Positions 14,718 to 21,241 of a DNA stretch of 22,984 nucleotides are shown here, one piece after another. Every line of letters begins with the position of its first letter. The first letter of the stretch is position 1. A program made the position numbers and the translations under genes. The stretch comes from RUG14130 sp045598325. Lineage in GTDB: Bacteria; Bacillota; Clostridia; Christensenellales; Aristaeellaceae. The stretch lies in NCBI GenBank assembly GCA_045598325.1, contig JAZLLT010000033.1, positions 1 to 22,984 on the forward strand. The letters run 5' to 3'. Below the pieces are notes generated by a model. The model was not told the DNA's origin, did not search any database, and worked only from the letters and a program-made list of their open reading frames with translations.

Positions 14718-15689
14718 ATGGATAGACGAGAGCGCGTATTTGCCGCGATGGACAGGAAGCCCGTTGACCGCGTGCCCGTGGGCTTCTGGTACCATTTCGG
14801 CGGCGGAGACAATTTCCCCGCAGATATCTGCGAAAAGCATGTGCAATATGTGAAGGACACAAACCTTGACATGATCAAGGTCATGTGCGACGGCTACTTC
14901 CCGTATCCCTTTGAGGTGAAGCCCAAGACCCCCGCGGACTTCCGCGCCATGCAGCCTCTGGGCGCGCACCATCCCTTCATCGAGGGTCAGGTGGAACGCG
15001 CAAAGCGCATCATGGATCTTGCGGGCAAAGACTATCCCGTGTTTTACAATGTGTTCGCGCCCTTCTCCTCTCTCCGCTTCGGCGCCGGGGACGGCGAAGT
15101 GATGGCGGCGCTGGGCGAAGACCCGCTGTCCGTCATGCAGGCGCTGGACACCGTGGGTTACGATAACGCCACCCTCACCGAGCGGCTCATCCGCGAGGCG
15201 GGCGTGGACGGCGTGTACTACTGCGTGCAGGGCGGCGAAAAGAGCCGCTTCACCGAAGAACAGTACGATACCTTCATCCGTCCTTCCGACCTCTATGTCC
15301 TCGAGCGCGCGCAGAGATACAGCGATTACAACATTCTGCACTGCTGCGGCTGGGCAGGGGACGGCAACCGCATGGAACTGTGGCGGGACTATCCCGTGAA
15401 GGCGGTCAACTGGGCGGTGTATGTGGAAAAGATGCCGCTGACCGCGGGCAGGGAGTTCTTCGGAAACAAGTGCTGCGTCGGCGGATTTGAGTCCCTGCAC
15501 AGAAACGGCGGACTCATGAACACGGGTGTCATCCACGAGGGCACGAAGGAAGAGATTCGAGCCTTCACGAAGAAGACCATCGCAGACTTCGGCAAAACCG
15601 GCCTCATCCTCGGCGCGGACTGCACCATCGACAACCGCATCGACCACGAACACATCCGCTGGGTAGTGGAAGCGACGGAAAGCATCTGA
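14718..15689 (+). CDS. Uroporphyrinogen decarboxylase-superfamily protein (methyltransferase-like)
   Basis: A 323-residue URO-D-fold TIM barrel. It opens with RRERVFAAMDRKPVDRVPVGFW, standard for the family. Unlike true HemE but like corrinoid/CoM methyltransferases (MtaA/MtbA/CmuA group), it shows the Zn-type pattern H-x-C ... C: His208-Cys209-Cys210 (ILHCCGW) and Cys302 (LGADCTI). It may therefore move a methyl group from a corrinoid or methoxylated compound, but no corrinoid protein or MtaB/MtvB partner lies in the window. Many URO-D-like proteins of gut Clostridia sit in sugar operons with unknown roles, which fits this context. It starts 8 bp after the aldo/keto reductase with AAGGTGA as SD and is the last gene of the operon. 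Confidence 0.88.
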   Translation: MDRRERVFAAMDRKPVDRVPVGFWYHFGGGDNFPADICEKHVQYVKDTNLDMIKVMCDGYFPYPFEVKPKTPADFRAMQPLGAHHPFIEGQVERAKRIMDLAGKDYPVFYNVFAPFSSLRFGAGDGEVMAALGEDPLSVMQALDTVGYDNATLTERLIREAGVDGVYYCVQGGEKSRFTEEQYDTFIRPSDLYVLERAQRYSDYNILHCCGWAGDGNRMELWRDYPVKAVNWAVYVEKMPLTAGREFFGNKCCVGGFESLHRNGGLMNTGVIHEGTKEEIRAFTKKTIADFGKTGLILGADCTIDNRIDHEHIRWVVEATESI

Positions 15690-15708
15690 CACAAACCGGA
15701 AACCCGCA

Positions 15709-15784
15709 GGGGAGGCTATCAGCCTCCCGCCGTCATCCCCTTCCTGCCTCCCCCGGAGCGGGGAAGGCAGGAAGGAAACGGCGG
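15709..15784. repeat. REP/MITE-like intergenic palindromes
   Basis: Two adjacent hairpins without coding capacity. The first pairs 15710-15717 with 15721-15728 (8 bp, 3-nt loop). The second is larger: 15727-15733 with 15778-15784 (7 bp), 15739-15748 with 15766-15775 (10 bp) and a CCCC/GGGG tip. Neither is followed by a T-run, so they are not canonical terminators. The following GAATGAAGAATCCTTGCGAC is similar in style to dispersed intergenic repeats of gut Firmicutes; genome copy number cannot be seen here. Confidence 0.5.
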
Positions 15785-15817
15785 ATGAGACGAATGAAGA
15801 ATCCTTGCGACATCATA

Positions 15818-15855
15818 AACCAAAACGAGCAGCAGACCCATTCGGGTCTGCTGTT
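15818..15855. terminator. Terminator of the alpha/alpha-toroid gene (minus), possibly bidirectional
   Basis: A 12-bp stem (15828-15839 with 15844-15855, one G.T pair) has an ATTC loop. On the minus strand it is followed by CGTTTTGGTTT, suitable for termination after the gene ending at 15868. The plus side (CTGCTTTA) is weaker but could end the URO-D operon. Confidence 0.75.
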
Positions 15856-15867
15856 CTGCTTTATCCG

Positions 15868-17583
15868 TTACTGAATCAAAATCTCCGCCGTTCCCCTGCA
15901 CCGCGCTTCCTTCGTCACGAAGCCCGGCGCGAGGTTGAACACCGTCTTTGTTCCGCCGTCCATTCCCTCGCCTTTCACCGTGAGGGTCGCGCCGTTTTTG
16001 CGCCAGATCAGCCCGCCTTCCGTCTTTTCGCCGTTTTCCCGCGCGATGACGGGCAGGATAAGCACCGCGTTTTTGTTTTCGCTTGCCCACTCAATGGTGA
16101 CGCCGCTTTCGTCCACTGTCGTTTTCACGGTGAAGCCGCCGCCTTCGAGGGGCGTGTGCGCCCTGTCACAGAGGATTCCTTTCGCGGTGACGGTATTCCC
16201 GTCCGCGGTCAGAAGGGTATTGTAATCATAAATCTGGGAGTAGCGTATGCCGTCCGCCTCCGCTTCCACGCGGGGGCAGACACAGCCCAAATCCGCCTTT
16301 TTGCGGGTCTGCTGCTGGTTGTGGGCCTCCTTCAGGACGAAGTCCGAGTTGGCGGCGGCGAACACCGGACCGTATGCTTTATGCCACAACAGGCTCATCG
16401 CGCCGCCGCTCACATGCCCCGACGGCATATAGTCGAAGTCGCCTGCGGTGAAGTCCGCGATGAATCCGCCCGCGGCTTGGCGCAGGGTGCCCGTTTCGGG
16501 ATAGGGGATGAGCCCCGTCGGGTGATCCGCCGGGATGTCGCGGCGGCCAAACTCCGTGATGCCCTCGTCCAGCGCCTGCGCCAGTACCTTGGCGTGGCAG
16601 AAGGCGTGGTGGATGCAGGCGCGCTCGCCGTGGAAGGCGTAGTCGGATCCGCCGCAGAGGAGCCCGTCCGTGCAGGCGTTCATCAGCAGGAGATTCCTGT
16701 ATGCCGCCTCGGCAAACACGCTGTCCTCTCTGCCCAGCAGATTGAACGCCGCCTGACAGCCGTCGGAAGTGCGGCTGCCCCAGTAGGTCCATTTCACATT
16801 CCGCGTGCCCGTGCTGTTGTCCCACGCGCCGTCGGGCAGCAGATAGGGGAGCAGGGCGTAGGCGAGCGCCTTCGCCTCACGCATTTTGGTTTCATCGCCG
16901 CTTTCATAGGCGTATTCGATGAGACAGGGCACCGTCTCCTCGGCGTCATAGCCGATGTCCACGGGATGCACGCCCCGCGGGGATAACTTTTTGACGGGCG
17001 TGCCCTCGCCGTAGATAAGGCCGTGTACCGTGACGCAGCCCGTCACATAAGTGAACAGTTCCTCCGACAGCGCGGTGAGCCGTCCGTCCCCGAAATACCT
17101 GCCCAGAAGCAGCAGGGCGAGGGCGTTCGCCGCGTGATAATTGATGTTGGTGCGCTTTTGAGGCGTGATGCCGCCCGCCAGCCAATCCGCATAGCCGCGC
17201 AGACGCTTCTCGCGGCGCGCTTTTTCCCCGTCCGTCAGCAGATGCCCGTGGCGCGTGAGGGAGCGCACGAGGCCGATGGCAGAAAACACGGTGATGCCGT
17301 TCCAGTCGTTCTGACCGTCATTGTAGATGCTGCCGTCGTCGCACACGAGGTTTTCCGACCAGTCAAACAGCGCCCGCGCGGCATCGAGATATTTCTTTTC
17401 CCCGGTGGTGTCCGCCATATACAGAAACGGATACTCCGCGTCGTGGCAGCGCCCGTGGATGACGCCGCAGGCAGGGCAGAGCAGCCCTCCGCGCAGCGCG
17501 GGATCCTCCCCGCCGACCAAGTAGGGCAGCAGGGCATCGAGCCAGGTTTTGAGGGTGGTAAAGTAGGTATCTTTGATGGACAT
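15868..17583 (-). CDS. Alpha/alpha-toroid (six-hairpin glycosidase-like) protein
   Basis: A 571-residue cytoplasmic protein (no signal peptide). The first 400 residues show repeated helix pairs of an alpha/alpha toroid: YPFLYMADTTGEKKYLDAARALFDW, NDWNGITVFSAIGLV, NYHAANALALLLLGRYF, DIGYDAEETVPCLIEYAYESGD, TYWGSRTSDGCQAAFNLLG. The last 150 residues are beta-rich, as in many toroid glycosidases and polysaccharide lyases. A Cys/His cluster near the N-terminus (Cys36, Cys39, His43, Cys46, His47 in CPACGVIHGRCH) could hold a metal. The exact family was not recognised; hydrolase or lyase action on an oligosaccharide is an inference. The SD is GAGGTG. It follows the HNH gene by 12 bp and seems co-transcribed with it. 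Confidence 0.75.
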   Translation of the reverse strand: MSIKDTYFTTLKTWLDALLPYLVGGEDPALRGGLLCPACGVIHGRCHDAEYPFLYMADTTGEKKYLDAARALFDWSENLVCDDGSIYNDGQNDWNGITVFSAIGLVRSLTRHGHLLTDGEKARREKRLRGYADWLAGGITPQKRTNINYHAANALALLLLGRYFGDGRLTALSEELFTYVTGCVTVHGLIYGEGTPVKKLSPRGVHPVDIGYDAEETVPCLIEYAYESGDETKMREAKALAYALLPYLLPDGAWDNSTGTRNVKWTYWGSRTSDGCQAAFNLLGREDSVFAEAAYRNLLLMNACTDGLLCGGSDYAFHGERACIHHAFCHAKVLAQALDEGITEFGRRDIPADHPTGLIPYPETGTLRQAAGGFIADFTAGDFDYMPSGHVSGGAMSLLWHKAYGPVFAAANSDFVLKEAHNQQQTRKKADLGCVCPRVEAEADGIRYSQIYDYNTLLTADGNTVTAKGILCDRAHTPLEGGGFTVKTTVDESGVTIEWASENKNAVLILPVIARENGEKTEGGLIWRKNGATLTVKGEGMDGGTKTVFNLAPGFVTKEARCRGTAEILIQ

Positions 17584-17595
17584 GGAAACACCTCG

Positions 17596-18417
17596 CTATT
17601 TTCCGATGTGTTTGTTGAGGGCAAGCCCTTCCGTAAATCCGTTGGGATATGTGAAAAGCAGCGTCTTCCTGTCAAATGTGGGGTTGCAGTCGTGGATGAT
17701 TCCATGATGGTTGGGACAGAGGATGAGTATGTTGTCGGTGCTGTTGTTGAGGCTTTGCGTGAAGTAGTCGATATGATGGGCGTGAATGAGTTTGCTTCCG
17801 TATTTTTCACCGATCAACGCACCGCAGACCTGACAGCGGTAGCCGTAAAGTACCTTGAGGTCGTTGCTGATGGCGCGGGAAAGTCGGCGGATTTTCTTAA
17901 CGCCCGTACGGATTTCGATATGAGCGTCCTCATCGACTTGTGCTTCAAACAGCGTTTCCGGCATCGTCTTGATTTCGGAGATACCTTCTTTGTATTCACC
18001 CGCGGGCAGGCAGTCGAACAGAAGGCTGCCGTTTACCGCATAAATAGAAAGGTACTCTTCATCTGCACTATCCTTGAACCCCTTGTCGCTGCCCGTGCTG
18101 GCAATATGGGCTTCCAGTTTGCTCCATGTGCAGGGGAAGGAGGCGCGCAGGGCTTCGAGAAAGGCGTGATTGCCGTCATATCGCAGTTGCAGGACATCTT
18201 TATGCCCGGCGTATTTTTCGGTATCAAAACCCTGATTGATGACCTTGATATCGTAATCGGTGCCGTTCAGGGTCACCTTGACGGAAGTCGTCTCGCCGTG
18301 ACGGAGTTCGAAACCGATCTTCCCGTAAAAATCCCCCTGAAAAGTCTGCGGGATGCTGAATCCCTGACACAAAACCGATTTATCGATTCTCTTTTTGAGG
18401 ATATAGAAATCCGTCAT
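17596..18417 (-). CDS. HNH endonuclease
   Basis: A 273-residue protein with a C-terminal HNH nuclease domain: CQVCG (Cys195, Cys198), HAHHID (His212, His214, His215), NILILCPNHHGIIH (Cys234, His237, His238, His242). This is the Cys4-type HNH with structural zinc, as in McrA-like and many restriction or phage-defence nucleases. The N-terminal 150 residues are mixed alpha/beta and not recognised; in similar proteins this part binds DNA. No methyltransferase, integrase or toxin partner lies nearby, so restriction, defence or homing cannot be chosen between. The SD is GGGGTGAGC, and the gene has its own promoter at 18447-18475, divergent from the GtrA gene. It appears to lead a two-gene unit with the toroid protein. 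Confidence 0.85.
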   Translation of the reverse strand: MTDFYILKKRIDKSVLCQGFSIPQTFQGDFYGKIGFELRHGETTSVKVTLNGTDYDIKVINQGFDTEKYAGHKDVLQLRYDGNHAFLEALRASFPCTWSKLEAHIASTGSDKGFKDSADEEYLSIYAVNGSLLFDCLPAGEYKEGISEIKTMPETLFEAQVDEDAHIEIRTGVKKIRRLSRAISNDLKVLYGYRCQVCGALIGEKYGSKLIHAHHIDYFTQSLNNSTDNILILCPNHHGIIHDCNPTFDRKTLLFTYPNGFTEGLALNKHIGK

Positions 18418-18446
18418 GCGCTCACCCCGCCGAATTCATTGGAACG

Positions 18447-18475
18447 ATTATAGCACAACCGCCGTCAAAATACAA
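18447..18475 (-). promoter_or_regulatory. Promoter of HNH gene
   Basis: On the minus strand an extended -10 (TGC then TATAAT, 18447-18452) has TTGTAT (18470-18475) as -35 at 17-bp spacing. It ends 8 bp before the -35 of the divergent GtrA promoter. Confidence 0.65.
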
Positions 18476-18483
18476 ACCTCTGT

Positions 18484-18512
18484 TTGACCTCCCCGCCCTT
18501 TCGTGCTATAAT
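18484..18512 (+). promoter_or_regulatory. Promoter of GtrA-like gene
   Basis: TTGACC (18484-18489), a 17-bp spacer and TATAAT (18507-18512) with TGC extended -10: near consensus. The ATG is 34 bp downstream. Confidence 0.85.
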
Positions 18513-18546
18513 ATCATTGGATGAATGTGTCCGGAAAGGAATATTT

Positions 18547-18999
18547 ATGGCTTTTTCTGACAAACTTACGGGATTTTATAAGAAACACGAGGGTGAGATC
18601 CGGAAGATGTTCCGCTTCTGCGTCGTGGGCGCGGTGAATACCGCCGTGGATTTCGCGGTGTACGCCCTCGTGATCCGGCTCGTGCCGTGGAAGTACAATC
18701 ACCTGTTCGGGCAGGCGCTGGGCTTTGCGGCGGGCACGCTCAACGCCTACTTCATGAACGGCGGCTGGGTGTTCCGAGACAAGGGCGGAGAACGCAAAAG
18801 AGGCAAAAAGGTGCTGATGCGCACCTTCGCGGGCTACGCCGTCACCTTCCTGCTGTCCGAGGGACTGCTGATGCTGTGGGTGGACGGACTGGGGATGAAC
18901 AAATACCTTGCCAAACTCATCAACCTCTGCGTCACCATTCCGCTCAATTATGTCATCAACCGCCTGTGGACCTTCCGCGAGGAAAAGACGGGTGAGTGA
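18547..18999 (+). CDS. GtrA-family membrane protein
   Basis: A 150-residue protein with four predicted helices. It opens with the family signature RFCVVGAVNTAVDFAVYALVI (about 22-42), followed by GQALGFAAGTLNAYFMNGGWVF (about 55-76), a third helix from RTFAGYAVTFLLSEGL and the closing NYVINRLWTFRE. GtrA proteins are thought to move or bind polyprenyl-linked sugars for cell-surface glycan decoration. ATG 18547 has an AAGGA SD and lies 34 bp from a strong promoter; the frame extends upstream through the promoter, which excludes earlier starts. No glycosyltransferase is adjacent; the MoxR operon follows after a 119-bp gap. Confidence 0.9.
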   Translation: MAFSDKLTGFYKKHEGEIRKMFRFCVVGAVNTAVDFAVYALVIRLVPWKYNHLFGQALGFAAGTLNAYFMNGGWVFRDKGGERKRGKKVLMRTFAGYAVTFLLSEGLLMLWVDGLGMNKYLAKLINLCVTIPLNYVINRLWTFREEKTGE

Positions 19000-19061
19000 C
19001 GGCGGGCGGATGATGTCCGGCTCTGCGCCTTCCCGATGGATGATCGGTACCGCCTCCCCGC

Positions 19062-19091
19062 TTGAACTTTTTCCCGTCAGACCCGTCAAAT
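19062..19091 (+). promoter_or_regulatory. Possible weak promoter before moxR-like gene
   Basis: TTGAAC (19062-19067), an 18-bp spacer and TCAAAT (19086-19091). The -10 is a poor match, so read-through from the GtrA promoter is equally possible. No terminator is seen between the two genes. Confidence 0.3.
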
Positions 19092-19118
19092 ACTGAAAAT
19101 CGATACGGAGGATATTTT

Positions 19119-20072
19119 ATGACTCCCGCACAAAAACTTCTGAAACTGCTTACCGAAAATGTATCCCGCGCCATCGTGGGCAAGGAAAACACCGTGGAAC
19201 TCGTTCTGAATGCCATCCTCTGCGGCGGGCATGTGCTCATCGAGGATGTGCCCGGCACGGGCAAGACCACGCTGGCGAGCGCGTTCAGCAAATCGCTGGC
19301 GCTCTCCTTCAAGCGCATCCAGTTCACCCCCGATGTGACGCCCAGCGACATCACGGGCTACACCGCCATCGACTTCAAAACGGGCGAATCCGCCTACCGC
19401 GAGGGCGCGGTGTTTGCCCAGCTGGTGCTGGCGGATGAAATCAACCGCACCTCGCCCAAGACGCAGTCCAGCCTCCTCGAAGTCATGCAGGAGCATCAGG
19501 TGACCATCGACGGCGTGACCCATAAACTGCCCGAGCCCTTCGTGGTGCTGGCGACCCAGAACCCCGTGGACTTCGTGGGCACCTATCTGCTGCCCGAGGC
19601 GCAGATGGACCGCTTCTTCATGCGCGTGTCCCTGGGCTATCCCACCAGGGAGGAGGAAGCCCGCGTCCTCGACATGTACATGACGGGCGATCAGCCCCTT
19701 GACAGCATGGAGCCCGTGTGCAGCGCGGACGATCTCATCCGCCTGCAGAACGAGGTGGGGCAGGTGAAGGTGAGCAAGGAGATGCGGGTGTATATCGCCG
19801 GCATCGCCCAGGCGAGCCGCAACGCATCCCTGTTTGCCCGCGGCATTTCCACCCGCGGCGCCATCGCCCTCATGCACTCCGCGCAGGCCTGCGCGCTGCT
19901 GGACGGACGCGACTATGTGACACCCGAGGATGTGCGCAAGATGGCGCTGCCCGTGCTTTCCCACCGCGTGATCCTGAACCCCGAATTCAAGGTCGGCTCC
20001 AAGGGCATGACCAATGAAAAAGCGCTTGCGCGCCTGCTTGCCAATGTGCAGGTGCCCGTGAGAGTCAAGTGA
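19119..20072 (+). CDS. MoxR-family AAA+ ATPase
   Basis: A 317-residue AAA+ ATPase of the MoxR group, chaperone-like proteins that act with DUF58 and VWA-type partners. Walker A is EDVPGTGKTT (Lys49), Walker B is VLADEIN (Asp106, Glu107) followed by RTSPKTQSSLLEVMQE, and sensor 1 is ATQNP. Other family features are VTPSDITGYTA, LLPEAQMDRFFMR and the lid with RGISTRGAIAL. ATG 19119 is chosen for ACGGAGG upstream and because homology begins there; the frame is open to 19062 without support. Its stop overlaps the GTG start of the DUF58 gene by 4 bp (GTGA), a typical arrangement for this module. Confidence 0.95.
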   Translation: MTPAQKLLKLLTENVSRAIVGKENTVELVLNAILCGGHVLIEDVPGTGKTTLASAFSKSLALSFKRIQFTPDVTPSDITGYTAIDFKTGESAYREGAVFAQLVLADEINRTSPKTQSSLLEVMQEHQVTIDGVTHKLPEPFVVLATQNPVDFVGTYLLPEAQMDRFFMRVSLGYPTREEEARVLDMYMTGDQPLDSMEPVCSADDLIRLQNEVGQVKVSKEMRVYIAGIAQASRNASLFARGISTRGAIALMHSAQACALLDGRDYVTPEDVRKMALPVLSHRVILNPEFKVGSKGMTNEKALARLLANVQVPVRVK

Positions 20073-21241
20073 AACAGAACACCGCCCTCTACCTTGCCGT
20101 GACCGCCGCGTGCGGGCTCATCGGCTTTACCATCGGCAGCGTGCTTTTGGGCAGGCTGTGTATTGCCATGCTCATCGTGGCGCTTTTGTCGCTTTTGAGC
20201 GTGCTGATGGGGAGCGCGGGTGTCAGGGTGAGCGTCACCATGGAAACGGCTGTGGCGCAGCGGGGACAGACCGCGCGGCTCACGGGAAAATTCCATGTGT
20301 TCTCCGTGATCCCGCTGGGCGGCGTCGACCTCACCGCCATGGACGGCAGGAACTATACCCTCGATTACCGCACTTTCCAAAAAGACTATTCCAACTACCT
20401 CCCGTGGGTGTTCGAGCATGTGGGCGAGCAGACCGCGGGATTTTCCCGTGTCACCGTGCGGGACATGTTCGGGCTGTTTGAAAAAAGCCGCGATGTGAGC
20501 GGAAGCGCCCTGACCGTGCTGGTGCTGCCCAACTGCCCCGATGACCTCACCCTCCCGCCTCACAAGGATCGCAGCATCAGCGGCGGCCGCGTGAAACTGC
20601 AGGAGGATGCCAGCGAGCCTTCCTCCGTGCGCGAATGGGAGGACGGCGATTCCCTGCGCCGCATGCACTGGAAACTGACCATGAAGACCCTTTCGCCGGA
20701 CCCGCGCACCCTGCGCCCCATGGTGAAGACCTATGAGGAAGAGGAACGCCCCGAAACCCTCATCCTCGTGGACGCCTCCGAGATCCGCGCGGTGAGCGGC
20801 AGGGCGGCACTTCTCAGGGACGGCGCGTGCGAGTGCGCCCTCGGCATGGTGAAGGCGGCGCAGGACAGCGGCGTCTATGTCCGTCTGCTCCTGTGCGGCG
20901 AAAACCTCACCGAACTGCCCGTGCCCGCGGGCGGCACCGCGGAAGCGGCGGCGCTCCTTGCCAAGGAGCCCTTCGTGGGATATGTGAGCGCGGAGAGACT
21001 GGTCTCCGAGGCGACCCGCCGCATGGACACCAGCGGACAGATCGTGTTCGTCACCGCGAACCTCACCGAGCGTTTTTCCGATATGCTCATACGCCTGGCG
21101 GCATACAGCGGCATCTCCGTGACGCTCTGCCATGTGTACGAGCCGCAGGAAGAGGGCAATGAAAACCTGAATACCAACCGCCTCACGGCAGGCAATGTGA
21201 ATGTCCTGCCCTTCCCGGCGAGGAAGGCGGCGCGGAAATGA
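20069..21241 (+). CDS. DUF58 domain-containing membrane protein
   Basis: A 390-residue protein starting at GTG 20069, overlapping the MoxR gene stop. Two N-terminal helices (about 6-28 and 30-48) anchor it. Then comes a beta-rich region (about 50-170: VRVSVTMETAVAQRGQTARL, FGLFEKSR) and the DUF58 signature VREWEDGDSLRRMHWKLTMKT (about 187-207), which continues into a VWA-like fold (ETLILVDASEIR). The signature is usually YxPGDxxRxIxW; here the PG is replaced by ED. DUF58 proteins act with MoxR ATPases and transglutaminase proteins, possibly on envelope proteins; the mechanism is not established. The stop overlaps the next ATG by 4 bp (ATGA). Confidence 0.92.
   Translation: MKQNTALYLAVTAACGLIGFTIGSVLLGRLCIAMLIVALLSLLSVLMGSAGVRVSVTMETAVAQRGQTARLTGKFHVFSVIPLGGVDLTAMDGRNYTLDYRTFQKDYSNYLPWVFEHVGEQTAGFSRVTVRDMFGLFEKSRDVSGSALTVLVLPNCPDDLTLPPHKDRSISGGRVKLQEDASEPSSVREWEDGDSLRRMHWKLTMKTLSPDPRTLRPMVKTYEEEERPETLILVDASEIRAVSGRAALLRDGACECALGMVKAAQDSGVYVRLLLCGENLTELPVPAGGTAEAAALLAKEPFVGYVSAERLVSEATRRMDTSGQIVFVTANLTERFSDMLIRLAAYSGISVTLCHVYEPQEEGNENLNTNRLTAGNVNVLPFPARKAARK

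Noticed and set aside
14310..15692. 460-codon minus-strand open frame
   Set aside because: It is opposite the aldo/keto reductase and URO-D genes, which have strong family matches.
17023..18453. 476-codon plus-strand open frame
   Set aside because: It is antisense to the toroid and HNH genes and passes through the HNH promoter; no domain is seen.
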